DNA from: Galbibacter marinus
Lineage (GTDB): Bacteria > Bacteroidota > Bacteroidia > Flavobacteriales > Flavobacteriaceae
Length of the DNA stretch: 64,000 nt
Assembly (NCBI RefSeq): GCF_000300875.1
Contig: NZ_AMSG01000017.1
Location: forward strand, 1-64,000
Direction: 5' to 3'
A program made the translations under genes and the position numbers. Below the pieces are notes generated by a model. The model worked only from the letters and a program-made list of their open reading frames with translations. It was not told where the DNA came from and made no database searches. The first letter of the stretch is position 1; every line of letters starts with the position of its first letter. This document shows positions 8,564-18,000 of the stretch, piece by piece.

Positions 8564-8863
8564 ATTTTTTCTTTTGAGGCTTTAAAGTACGAAATAAAAA
8601 TGAAATTAGGAGGCGAGAGTCGTGTTGACATTCCCCCAGAAACCTCTCAGGTCCGATCCTCCTTCTTTCATACCCTTAAATATTCGATAAAGGGAATTCT
8701 CATTAATTTATTAATTCCGCGCGACATTTTTATTTCCAAATCAAAGTTTTAAAATACTTGAGGACCTTCCTAAGCTGCAAGGATATTAAAGAAAAAATAT
8801 AGAAGATAAACAAGTCCTTTATAACTTTTCCTATATTTGTTATAAATTCAATTATTAGAAAGT
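8564..8863. other. Intergenic region between acnA remnant and Rrf2 gene
   Basis: No gene is seen. Near its right end a TAnnTTTG-type -7 element (tatatttg, 8832-8839) lies about 25 bp before the Rrf2 start, with no clear TTG at the -33 distance. It is flanked by ttataa motifs that could form part of an operator. Confidence 0.35.
8832..8839 (+). promoter_or_regulatory. Bacteroidetes -7 box upstream of the Rrf2 gene
   Basis: The octamer tatatttg matches the Bacteroidetes sigma-A -7 consensus TAnnTTTG, 24 bp before the ATG of the Rrf2 regulator. A matching -33 TTG is not evident, which would fit a promoter that depends on, or is overlapped by, a regulator. This is inference from consensus only. 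Confidence 0.4.
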
Positions 8864-9313
8864 ATGATCTCAAAATCCTGTAAATATGCAATAAGGGCGA
8901 CTGTTTTTATTGCTTCCAAGGCCCGTCAGGACGTGAAACTGGGGATGAAGGAGATAGCTGCGGAGATTGAGGCCCCTGCCCCATTTACCGCCAAGATTCT
9001 TCAGATGCTCAACAAGAACAGGATAATCACTTCTCTAAAAGGTCCATATGGCGGCTTTTATTGTGAACAGGATCAGTTGGACCTCTCGGTACTGGAGATA
9101 GTGAATGCTGTGGATGGTCTTGCGGTTTTCCGAGAATGCATAATGGGGCTACACATCTGCTCTGACGAACATCCCTGCCCTTTGCACCACAAATACGCTG
9201 CGAACCGGGACAATTTGCTTAAGACATTTGAGGAGACAAGCATCAGGAGCCTTGCGGAAGATCTTTCCAAAGGCTTTGCTTTCATTAATAATCCTGGATA
9301 CGAGGGTATATAA
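8864..9313 (+). CDS. Rrf2-family regulator with three-cysteine cluster site (IscR/NsrR-like)
   Basis: This is a winged-helix repressor of the Rrf2 family. The N-terminal start MISKSCKYAIRA and the HTH region MKEIAAEIEAPAPFTAKIL, then GPYGGF (wing), are canonical. Cysteines at about residues 92, 99 and 105 (CIMGLHIC, then HPCP) sit where IscR and NsrR bind a [2Fe-2S] or [4Fe-4S] cluster, though the C-x6-C-x5-C spacing is one residue longer than usual. The 149-aa length is normal. It begins a plus-strand series with DUF6448, a CMD protein, NDH-2 and a nitric oxide reductase remnant. That points to NO or redox sensing (NsrR-like) rather than Fe-S biogenesis. The codons are GC-richer than in the rest of the window. 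Confidence 0.85.
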   Translation: MISKSCKYAIRATVFIASKARQDVKLGMKEIAAEIEAPAPFTAKILQMLNKNRIITSLKGPYGGFYCEQDQLDLSVLEIVNAVDGLAVFRECIMGLHICSDEHPCPLHHKYAANRDNLLKTFEETSIRSLAEDLSKGFAFINNPGYEGI

Positions 9314-9382
9314 TACTCCTAACCACCTCTTTCCATTCATCCTTCTGCTTTATTCTCCAACTAATTTTTATAAAGGATATTC

Positions 9383-9413
9383 TTGTCTTTTATAGGAAAG
9401 CTCCTTATCTTTG
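9383..9413 (+). promoter_or_regulatory. Promoter of the DUF6448 gene
   Basis: A TTG at 9383-9385 and tatctttg at 9406-9413 are separated by 20 bp, matching the Bacteroidetes -33/-7 consensus TTG-N19/20-TAnnTTTG. The start codon lies 24 bp further on. Because the preceding gene encodes an Rrf2 repressor, this promoter is a good candidate for its target. Confidence 0.6.
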
Positions 9414-9437
9414 TATAGAATTTAAAATCCTAAAGTC

Positions 9438-10067
9438 ATGGAAACCAAAAACAAACAAAAACGTAATTTATCAAAGATCATCGGCTTTTTTGGGCTACTC
9501 ATTGCGATGTTATTGCTTCCGCAAAATAGCTTTGCCCATTGCGATTCTTATGATGGCCCTGTTATTCAGGATGCCTTCAAGGCTTTGGAATCTGATAATG
9601 TGGAGCTGGTCTATAAATGGATCAGCGAAGACCAAGAGGCGGAGATCACCTCTCTTTTCAATAAAACCTTAAAGTACAAGAACAGGGATAAGGAGGTATA
9701 CCAACTTCTAGAGAAACATTTTCTGGAAACTCTGGTTCGTCTGCACCGAGAAGGAGAAGGGGCACCCTACACAGGTCTGAAACCGGCAGGCTCTACCAAG
9801 CAGATCATAGGTCTGACTGACACCGCAATCCTTGAAAAAGATCTTCCAACCCTTCTGAATAAGTTGAACAAGCATATCGGGAAGGTGATTAAGGAGAAGT
9901 ATGAAAAAGTGGCTGCTCTCTATGATGTGAGGGATGAATCTCCTGAAAAGGGTCGCGCTTATGTTGCTGCCTACGTAGATTACACCCATACCATCGAAGC
10001 GATCCATGCCCCACTGGAACACAACGAAGCTTCACATCCTGCCCAACGAACAGTACATAAGCATTAA
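9438..10067 (+). CDS. DUF6448 family protein, probably exported
   Basis: The first ~33 residues are a signal-peptide-like segment: a basic start, a hydrophobic stretch (FFGLLIAMLLLP) and NSFAHC at the end. The mature part begins CDSYDGPVI and is helical and histidine-containing, ending in HEASHPAQRTVHKH-like sequence. This matches, from memory, the DUF6448 family, often found beside nitric-oxide or anaerobic-respiration genes and likely periplasmic. Histidines and the mature N-terminal cysteine suggest metal or haem binding, but that is inference. A strong consensus promoter precedes it and an Rrf2 regulator lies directly upstream. Its activity is unknown. Confidence 0.75.
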   Translation: METKNKQKRNLSKIIGFFGLLIAMLLLPQNSFAHCDSYDGPVIQDAFKALESDNVELVYKWISEDQEAEITSLFNKTLKYKNRDKEVYQLLEKHFLETLVRLHREGEGAPYTGLKPAGSTKQIIGLTDTAILEKDLPTLLNKLNKHIGKVIKEKYEKVAALYDVRDESPEKGRAYVAAYVDYTHTIEAIHAPLEHNEASHPAQRTVHKH

Positions 10068-10187
10068 AATTGCAGCCTCATTACCCGCTGGTTTCCCCAC
10101 CTCGATGAAAGAATCTAGAGAATGTAGTAAGTGTTGATCAGGCCAGATACCCCCTGAAGAGAAGAACTAATAAAAAAGTACAGAAAT

Positions 10188-10649
10188 ATGAAACAACGAA
10201 TAAACTACTCTAAATCAGCTCCGGAAGCCCTGGGAGGGATTATGGAAATGGAAAAATACGCTGCTTCCATCCTGGAGATGTCTTTAATAGAACTTGTAAA
10301 ATTAAGGGCATCACAAATTAATGGCTGTGCCTTCTGTATTGATATGCATACCAAGGATGCCAGGACAGCCGGGGAAACCGAACAACGGCTTTATACCCTG
10401 AGCGTTTGGAGGGAAACCCCGTTCTATAGCGAAAAAGAAAAGGCTGCCCTGGAATGGACTGAGGCACTCACCCTGATCTCAGAAAATGATGTTCCTGATA
10501 CGGTATATACAGCAGTAAGGGAGCACTTTGAGGAAGAGGAGCTCATCGCCCTGACCATTTGTATCAATGCGATCAACAGCTGGAACAGGCTGGCCATCAG
10601 TTTTCGTACCCCTGTGGGAACTTATCAGCCTGCAAAAGGCAAAATTTAA
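10188..10649 (+). CDS. Carboxymuconolactone decarboxylase / AhpD-like protein
   Basis: The 153-aa helical protein carries the AhpD-type CxxC with following histidine (CAFCIDMH, around residues 47-54) and the preceding ELVKLRASQINGC block that defines the family. These small enzymes act as thiol peroxidases or disulfide reductases. The true substrate is rarely known. It ends 11 bp before the start of the NDH-2 gene, so the two are probably cotranscribed. Together they suggest a redox or peroxide-handling pair in an NO-stress setting. Codon use is GC-richer than the core genes. The family call is secure; the role is not. Confidence 0.85.
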   Translation: MKQRINYSKSAPEALGGIMEMEKYAASILEMSLIELVKLRASQINGCAFCIDMHTKDARTAGETEQRLYTLSVWRETPFYSEKEKAALEWTEALTLISENDVPDTVYTAVREHFEEEELIALTICINAINSWNRLAISFRTPVGTYQPAKGKI

Positions 10650-10660
10650 GTATACGTACT

Positions 10661-11968
10661 ATGAACAATAAACCCAAAAAAACAGTCATCATAGGCGGGG
10701 GGTTCGCAGGAATCACCGCAGCCAATAACCTGAAGAACTCCAATACCGAGGTCACCATTATAGACAAGGCCAATCACCATCTTTTCCAACCCTTGTTATA
10801 CCAGGTGGCTACAGGAGCCCTTTCCCCCGGGGATATCGCGGCCCCTATTCGAGCCATCCTGGGTAAGAATTCCAAGATTCGGGTGGTACTAGGCGAGGTG
10901 AAAAAGATCCATCCCAGGAAAAAACACCTCAGTCTGGTCAATGGGAGAAAAATACCCTTTGACCAACTGGTGCTGGCACCAGGAGCCCAGTACAATTATT
11001 TTGGAAATGAAGAATGGCAGGAACATGCCCCAGGACTGAAGACCATCAGCGATGCCTTAAAAGTACGGGAACGTATTCTCCAATCCCTCGAGGAAGCTGA
11101 ACAACTCCAGGATCCCCAGCAACGGCAGATGCATCTGACCTACGTCATCATCGGGGGCGGTCCAACTGGTGTTGAAATGGCAGGAGCCATTGCGGAGATA
11201 GCCAAACGAACTATGCGTAACGGCTTTAAAAATGTCAAGGAAGAGGAGATACGGATCTTTCTTGTCGAGGCTGCTCCAAACATTCTAAATGGATTCCCAG
11301 AACCCCTGGGAGATAAAGGTAAAGATATGCTGGAAGAGCTGGGAGTAAAAGTGCTTAGAGGAACCCCGGTGGTAAAAATAGAACGAGATACAGTACACCT
11401 GAAGGTAGGAAGCATCCACAGTAGCAATATCATATGGGCTGCGGGAATAAAAGCTTCTCCCCTGCTGGATTCCCTCCAGGTGGAACAGGATCGACTTGGC
11501 CGGGTTTTCGTCAATGGCGACCTCAGCATTCCCGGATATCCAGATATTTTCGTACTAGGGGATGCAGCCCATTTCAAGGACCCCTCCGGAAAACCCCTAC
11601 CCGCCCTGGCATCAGTGGCCCGACAACAGGGAATTTATCTGGGAAAACAACTCGCCCGGAAAGAGAAAGGTAATTACCTACCTCCCCACTTCCGTTATAT
11701 CGATAAGGGAACCATGGCTACCATTGGAACAGCAAAAGCAGTAGCCAACATCAGGGGACTCAAGTTCAGTGGCTTCTTCGCCTGGGTACTTTGGTCAACC
11801 ATTCATATCCTCCTGCTGATCGGTTTCAGGAACAGAATAAATGTTTTTGTGGAATGGGTATGGAATTACATCACCAGGAAGAGAGGTGTTCAACTTATAA
11901 CCGACAGATCCAGATGCAGACATTGTAGTAATAATGAAGTTCAAGTGGGAAGAAAGAAGAGCATTTAA
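10661..11968 (+). CDS. ndh: Type II NADH dehydrogenase (NDH-2)
   Basis: It transfers electrons from NADH to the quinone pool through FAD without proton pumping. The FAD-binding GGGFAGITAA lies near the N-terminus, the NAD-binding IIGGGPTGVEMAG near residue 160, and the second FAD motif IFVLGDAAH near residue 295. A hydrophobic C-terminal segment (FAWVLWSTIHILLLIGF) anchors it to the inner face of the membrane. I use the ATG at 10661 and not the track's 10559, because the extra 34 residues overlap the CMD gene in another frame and NDH-2 proteins begin just before the GGGFAG motif. It follows the CMD gene by 11 bp. It could feed quinol to the nitric oxide reductase whose remnant lies downstream. 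Confidence 0.88.
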   Translation: MNNKPKKTVIIGGGFAGITAANNLKNSNTEVTIIDKANHHLFQPLLYQVATGALSPGDIAAPIRAILGKNSKIRVVLGEVKKIHPRKKHLSLVNGRKIPFDQLVLAPGAQYNYFGNEEWQEHAPGLKTISDALKVRERILQSLEEAEQLQDPQQRQMHLTYVIIGGGPTGVEMAGAIAEIAKRTMRNGFKNVKEEEIRIFLVEAAPNILNGFPEPLGDKGKDMLEELGVKVLRGTPVVKIERDTVHLKVGSIHSSNIIWAAGIKASPLLDSLQVEQDRLGRVFVNGDLSIPGYPDIFVLGDAAHFKDPSGKPLPALASVARQQGIYLGKQLARKEKGNYLPPHFRYIDKGTMATIGTAKAVANIRGLKFSGFFAWVLWSTIHILLLIGFRNRINVFVEWVWNYITRKRGVQLITDRSRCRHCSNNEVQVGRKKSI

Positions 11969-12147
11969 AGAGAAATTTTAAATACAGAATATTCCGGAAC
12001 CTGAGATGGTTAAGATTTCCCATTACTGATCGTAATCTCTCGCCAGCTCTTAGGGCAAATAAAGAAGCTAGAATGAGTTTCGGCTGTGAAGCCTGGTTAT
12101 TTATTCCCATTTTTCGTTACGAGCCTGACCCGATATGGAATGATTAG

Positions 12148-12537
12148 CTAATCGGGGGCGCTTTCTGTTCAATTAATATAGGATTAATGCTTATGTCATT
12201 GCTGAGATTATTGCCTATGTGAATTCTCCAGGCAGTTGCCAGTATAAACGAAGGAATGTGGGATGCAAGATTAACTGAATTTGCGCAGCAACCGGGAATG
12301 GATACCATTAAATGGTTACGTGTAACCGGGGATACCACTTTTGCTATAGGATTTTTTGCCTTAATATGGTTTGTTTTCTCACTTAAAAGTGGCAGAGAAG
12401 CAGAGAAAGAATTAAAAATTAAAAGCTATGGATATTTACACAAAAATAATGGAGTTCCTCAAAAAACCCAAAGAAGAAACAAGGGACAGTGCACCCGAAG
12501 GTTTATGTGCAGTATGTTGGGGATATCAGGAATATGA
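12148..12537 (+). pseudogene. norB: Quinol-type nitric oxide reductase (NorB/NorZ), C-terminal remnant
   Basis: The plus-strand frame from 12148 reads INIGLMLMSLLRLLP-M, then a TGA at 12220-12222, then ILQAVASINEGMWDARL and WLRVTGDTTFAIGFFALIW. This is the end of a qNOR large subunit: the NIGL helix, the P-G-L-Q helix and the R-x-x-GD-T-x-F last helix. The TGA falls where the family has glycine, consistent with GGA to TGA. About 90% of the gene upstream is missing. The ancestral stop also seems lost, since the frame runs 110 bp into the next ORF. The ORF-track entry at 12256 is only the part after the TGA. Confidence 0.75.
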
Positions 12538-12706
12538 TAAGAAGATCCGAACCATCTTTGAAGACAAGCAAATCGATGTCAACAACCATTCCTATAAATA
12601 CATGCGGATCCAGAAAATCCTGAAAGAGCATATTGAAGGCATCAAATTGAAAGAAGGGGAAATACACGATTGTCCCACCTGCAGCGGGAAGGGAGCGAAT
12701 GAATAA
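12428..12706 (+). CDS. Small conserved CxxC protein, 92 aa
   Basis: The protein has two cysteine pairs, CAVC near residue 27 and CPTC near residue 84, likely forming a zinc ribbon or redox site. Between them is a charged helical region (YDKKIRTIFEDKQIDVNNH). I recall proteins with this pattern as common, uncharacterised singletons in Bacteroidetes, but I cannot name a function. It starts inside the overrun end of the nitric oxide reductase remnant, suggesting the two were adjacent genes in the intact locus. The coding frame shows no damage, so it may still be expressed. Confidence 0.65.
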   Translation: MDIYTKIMEFLKKPKEETRDSAPEGLCAVCWGYQEYDKKIRTIFEDKQIDVNNHSYKYMRIQKILKEHIEGIKLKEGEIHDCPTCSGKGANE

Positions 12707-12908
12707 ATTTATTCAGGACCAGGGGGGTATTTTAATAGTAGAAAATAGAAATCTTCGTAAAATAAATTAATGGTGAAACTAAAAATGCAAAATCCCATTT
12801 TAGGGGACTTGATTTATAAAAATAGCGAATCGTTCTAAATTTTCAGGAATAGTATAAGTAGTGAAGCTTTTTTATGCCGTATGTCTATAGGCTAAATATA
12901 TTCAAGTA

Positions 12909-13430
12909 TCATGAACCTGAGTACAAACGACTAAGGGTCTCTCTACTGACCCCCGAATACTCGGCAATATATTTTTTGGGCACTTTTTGTATTAGATTGG
13001 GATAATTGTTTGCAAATTCTTCATATCGCTGTTGTGGATTGCTAGACAGAAGAGAGATTATCCTTTGTTGCAGAGATAAACAGCCATTGGTGAGTTTAAC
13101 TCTAAAGAAATGCTCCATTTTAGGCAAAGTCAAAGCTAGCTTCTCTCTTCCTTCCAATGTAAGGCATAACACTTCCCCTGCTTCCATACATAGAACATTC
13201 ATAGTAGCTTGTTTTTGGTTGAAGTAGGCTATATAATCTGACATCCACCAATTTTTTATAGCAAATTGAACTATATGCTCTTTTCCATTTTCATCAAGGT
13301 AAAAAACCCTAAAGATTCCATGCAGAATTAGAAATTCATATTTTGCTTCTTCCCCTTGCTGGATTAGGTATTGGTTTTTTAAAATTTTTCTTGTCGTAAA
13401 AAAAGCTTAATTTGTTCAAATTCTTCATCT
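12909..13430 (-). pseudogene. Crp/Fnr-family regulator with a frameshift
   Basis: The track gives only the C-terminal 111 aa (with VPKKYIAEYSGVSRETLSRL, the Crp helix-turn-helix). The same frame extends upstream without stop to about 13390 (NQYLIQQGEEAKYEFLI, GIFRVFYLDENGKEHIV), the cyclic-nucleotide-type beta roll. Just before, a different frame carries IKDEEFEQIKLFLRQEKF and runs into a stop. Adding one base in the T/A homopolymer near 13379-13390 would join them. No ATG is visible before the first block. So the gene has a 1-bp frameshift and perhaps a lost start, unless the homopolymer is a sequencing error. Fnr-like regulators often control nitric oxide reductase genes, which fits the neighbourhood. 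Confidence 0.65.
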
Positions 13431-13674
13431 TTGATAGATGTAATATTTTCTATAAATCGTATGTTTTATACTACATCTACTTTTGAGCAATAGCAAAAAA
13501 ATAAGGTAATCTTCAAAAATACATATTTTAGAATACTGGTAATCTTAATGACCTTCTAAAGTTGGTTTAATGAGAGTTAATCATTACTCTAAAAACAATC
13601 TGATAATTCTGTTCAATTTATTGGTTCACTTACCTTAATTTTGTTGTTTTTATTTGAATCAATTTTCAGGCCCT

Positions 13675-14898
13675 ATGAACGTCCAAAAAAAGACAAATCA
13701 GGCTACCGCCTATAGCATATTAATCGGCATTAGTTTTGCACACTTGCTCAACGATTCTATACAATCTTTAATACCTGCCATTTATCCCCTTTTAAAGGAC
13801 GAATTCACCCTCTCGTTTGCTCAGATAGGTCTGATTCAGTTAACTTTTCAATTCACCGCAAGCATACTGCAACCCTTTGTTGGTGCCTATACTGATAAGC
13901 ACCCGCAACCCTACTCCATCGCTTTTGGAATGTTTTTATCCCTTGCAGGTTTAGTCTATATAGCATTTGCATCAGATTATACAGGAATATTACTTTCCGC
14001 AGCCCTAATAGGGGCGGGATCATCGGTATTCCACCCAGAATCTTCAAAATTGGCCAACATGGCCTCTGGTGGAAAACGTGGCCTAGCTCAGTCCATATTC
14101 CAAGTTGGTGGAAACACTGGCAGCGCAATAGGACCAGTTATCGCAGCAGCAATTGTTGTTGCGTATGGAAGAAATTATGCAGCCTATTTTGCCATATTCG
14201 CATTAGTAGCAATTGTGGTTCTAATTTACACAGGACGCTGGACTAAGAGAAAGCTAGAAGAATTTAAAACATTAAAGAAAAACACCCTCACAGAAGACTT
14301 CAATACCCATTTATCCAAAAAGATGGTATACAGGTCGGTAGGTATTCTTTTTGTGCTTATTTTTTCAAAGTACATTTATATGGCCAGTATAAGTAGTTAT
14401 TTCACCTTTTACCTCATTGAGAAATTTGATGTATCAGTCGCAGACTCCCAATTGTTTTTATTTGGTTTCCTTGCCGCGGCAGCTGTAGGAACCTTTTTCG
14501 GTGGCCCATTGGGCGATCGATACGGTAGAAAGTATGTCATATGGTTTTCAATACTTGGTGCAGCTCCATTCGCATTATTAATGCCTTATTTAGATAGTTT
14601 ATTCTTAACCTCTGCCTTTAGCATTATTATTGGTTTTATACTTTCATCGGCATTTCCAGCCATCATAGTGTATGCTCAAGAACTAATGCCTGGAAAAATT
14701 GGAATGATTTCTGGATTGTTCTATGGGCTTTCCTTTGGTATTGGAGGAATCATGGCTGCTCTACTAGGTGTTCTAGCGGATTATAAGGATATCTACTTTG
14801 TGTATTACCTGTGTTCGTTTATGCTACTTTTAGGTCTTGTTGCTTATTTCTTGCCTAACTTAAAATCCTTGGCAGAAAGCGACGCGGAATCAGCTTAA
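13675..14898 (+). CDS. fsr: MFS exporter of the fosmidomycin-resistance (Fsr) type
   Basis: This is a drug:proton antiporter of the inner membrane with twelve predicted helices over about 407 aa. The order of motifs fits Fsr: SFAHLLNDSIQSLIPAIYP in helix 1, FVGAYTDKHPQP in the first loop, IGAGSSVFHPESSK, and FGGPLGDRYGRK in the second-half loop. I take the ATG at 13675 over the TTG at 13654 used in the track. The seven extra residues are not conserved in such proteins. The next gene on the same strand is about 150 bp away with its own promoter, so this is likely a single-gene unit. Fosmidomycin as the natural substrate is not implied. Confidence 0.85.
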   Translation: MNVQKKTNQATAYSILIGISFAHLLNDSIQSLIPAIYPLLKDEFTLSFAQIGLIQLTFQFTASILQPFVGAYTDKHPQPYSIAFGMFLSLAGLVYIAFASDYTGILLSAALIGAGSSVFHPESSKLANMASGGKRGLAQSIFQVGGNTGSAIGPVIAAAIVVAYGRNYAAYFAIFALVAIVVLIYTGRWTKRKLEEFKTLKKNTLTEDFNTHLSKKMVYRSVGILFVLIFSKYIYMASISSYFTFYLIEKFDVSVADSQLFLFGFLAAAAVGTFFGGPLGDRYGRKYVIWFSILGAAPFALLMPYLDSLFLTSAFSIIIGFILSSAFPAIIVYAQELMPGKIGMISGLFYGLSFGIGGIMAALLGVLADYKDIYFVYYLCSFMLLLGLVAYFLPNLKSLAESDAESA

Positions 14899-15019
14899 TT
14901 TAGGAGAAGCTTAATAGCATTGATAAATAAACACTTCTTAGAAATATCGATTTAAGAAGAATCCAGATTAAATTTCACTTTGTAGCTAAAAGTGCTTTTC
15001 ATCCCTAGAAAAGAAGCTG

Positions 15020-15027
15020 TATATTTG
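15020..15027 (+). promoter_or_regulatory. -7 box upstream of the amidohydrolase gene
   Basis: The octamer tatatttg fits TAnnTTTG, 20 bp before the ATG at 15048. No TTG is found at the usual -33 distance, so this is a partial match. Confidence 0.35.
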
Positions 15028-15047
15028 GTCGTTTTAAATCATACATT

Positions 15048-18000
15048 ATGCTAAGAAAGTTTCTTTGGATGCTGATAATTTGCACAGCTCCTATGTATCT
15101 TATTGCTCAAGAAAAAAAACAAAAAGACGAGCAATGGAATGTTTCAGATCCCTATACAGATCAATGGAATATCAAAGAAGTTCCCCTTAAAACCAATGAG
15201 GGTACTTGGATGAATCTCGATGTAAGTCCTGATGGGAAATTCATCGTATTTGACCTATTAGGCGACATCTATAAAATGCCTATTTCCGGTGGTAAGGCCA
15301 AAGCACTTCGCTCGGGAATGCCTTTTGAAATACAGCCAAGGTTCAGTCCTGATGGAAAGAAAATAGCATTCACTAGCGATGCTGGTGGAGGCGATAATAT
15401 ATGGATCATGGATGCCGATGGCAGACAGGCCAAACAACTGACAAAAGAAACCTTTAGATTATTAAATAATGCTGTTTGGACTGCTGATGGTAATTCAATC
15501 ATCGCCCGTAAACACTTTACCTCATCAAGATCATTAGGAGCTGGTGAGATGTGGCAGTACCATATCGCAGCAGAAGGTGGCTATCAATTAACAGAAAGGA
15601 AAAACGACCAACAGGATGTCAATGAACCTAGCACCTCCTCTGATGGACGCTATTTGTATTACAGTGAAGACATGTATCCAGGTGGATATTTCCAATACAA
15701 TAAAGACCCTAACTCACAGATATATGTAATCAAACGTTATGACCTCAAAACAGGCAAAACCATTACAGTTACAGGAGGACCGGGTGGAGCAGCAAGACCT
15801 CAGGTATCCCCTGACGGAAATCTTCTAGCTTTTGTTAAGCGCGTTAGAACTAAATCCGTATTGTTTATCCACGATTTAAACACTGGAGAAGAGTGGCCAG
15901 TTTATGATCAACTAAGTAAAGATCAACAAGAAGCTTGGGCTATATTTGGAGTATATCCAGGATTCGATTGGATGCCTAACAACAAAGAACTTGTTTTCTG
16001 GAGTGAAGGAAAAATTAAAAGAATCAATATTGAGGATTTAACCGTAAATGATATTCCATTTGAGGTAGATAATGTGATAAACATTGCTGAGACTCATTTA
16101 GTCCAGCACCCAGTATTTCAAGACACTTTCAAGGCTAAAGTTATCAGAAATGCGACCACTTCACCAGACGGAAAAACCTTGGTATTTAACGCTGTTGGAT
16201 ACCTTTGGAAGAAAAGCCTACCTAAGGGTAAACCTGTTAGATTAACACAAAGCCAAGAATTTGAATTCGAACCTTCATTTTCTCCTGACGGAAAACAGAT
16301 TGTTTATGTGACTTGGAGCGATAAGGATTTGTCCTCTGTTCGTAAATTATCCCTAGCAGATGGGTCTGTAACAGAATTAACCACTGAAAAAGGAATCTAC
16401 AGAAACCCCTCATTTTCAAATGATGGTAAAAAGATTGTCTTTGTAAAAAAGAGTGGAAACAACGATTTAGGACATACCTATGGTAAGGAATCAGGAATTT
16501 ATTTAATGTCATCCGAAGGTGAAAACATCAGAAAAATATACCATCAAGGTGACTTTCCAGTATTTAATCTCGATGATAGCCGCGTATTTATTCAAACTGG
16601 CGGTGCTATGATGGGTGGTATTACCAAAACCTTAAAAAGTATAGACCTTCATGGTGAGGATGAGCGAGTATTAGTGAGTTCTAAATACGCCAATAGATTG
16701 GTTCCTAGCCCCGATAACAAATGGATTGCTTTTACCAATTTACATAAAGCATACATTGCTCCACTTGTTTTAACTGGTCAAACTATTGAATTAGATCCTA
16801 AAACAAAGTCCGTTCCTGTTACTCAAATCACCAAAGATGCAGGACTGAATTTACATTGGTCAAATAATAGCCAAAACATTCACTGGACACTTGGAGACCA
16901 ATACTATACTAATGAAGTCTCACAACGGTTTACCTTTTTAGAGGACTCTCCAAAAAAGGTAGGGCCAATTACGGAAATAGGAATCACTATTGATCTAGAA
17001 GTAACAACAGATGTTCCTAGTGGCTCCATTGCATTTACAAATGCACATATTATCACCATGGAGGGTGATAAAGTAATTGAAAACGGGACGATCTTAATAC
17101 GCGAGAACAAAATTGAAAAAATAGGTTCTTCCGATGAGATAACCTTACCAGCTGATGCTAAAGTTTACGATCTACAAGGCAAAACCATCATGCCTGGTAT
17201 AGTAGATGCACATGCGCATATAGGCGCGTTTCGTTATGGATTAACGCCAGAGCAACATTGGCCATCATTTGCAAACCTAGCTTATGGTGTTACAACGGTA
17301 CACGATCCTTCAGCTTTGAGTGAAACCATTTTCAGTATGGCTGAATTGGTAAAAAGTGGAGATATGGTAGGCCCACGAATATTCTCAACAGGTATTATTC
17401 TCTATGGAGCAGATGGTGATTTCAAAGCCGAGATTAACGGTTTAGAGGATGCAAAATCCGCTATTCGTAGAACTAAAGCCTTTGGTGCTACATCTGTTAA
17501 GAGTTATAATCAACCTAGAAGAGAACAACGCCAGCAGATCATGCTGGCTGCCAAAGAATATGACATTAATGTGGTACCAGAGGGAGGAAGTACCTTTTAT
17601 CACAATATGACTATGATTATGGACGGTCATACAGGTGTTGAGCACAACATACCGATAGCCCCTATATACAAAGATGTTCTTACATTATGGGGTGAAAGTA
17701 ATACGGGTTATACCCCGACTCTCATTGTGAATTACGGTGGTATCAATGGTGAATATTATTGGTACGACAAAACCAACGTTTGGGAGAATGAAAAACTCTT
17801 AAATTTTACTCCAAGAGCATTAATTGATTCCAGGTCAAGACACCGAACTAAGATTCCAGACCAGGAGTATGAAAATGGACCAATCTTAGTTTCTCAAACT
17901 GTTAAAAAACTATCAGACGCAGGGGTTAAAGTAAATCTTGGTGCTCATGGGCAGCTTCACGGTTTAGGAGCACATTGGGAACTATGGCTGTTGCAAATGG

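Noticed and set aside
10559-10660. N-terminal extension of the NDH-2 ORF
   Set aside because: It overlaps the CMD gene in a different frame and adds nothing of the NDH-2 family; the ATG at 10661 gives the normal start.
12030-12147. Open frame with SPALRANKEARMSFG upstream of the NorB remnant
   Set aside because: It has no similarity I can name to nitric oxide reductase or other families and ends in a stop before the NorB frame.
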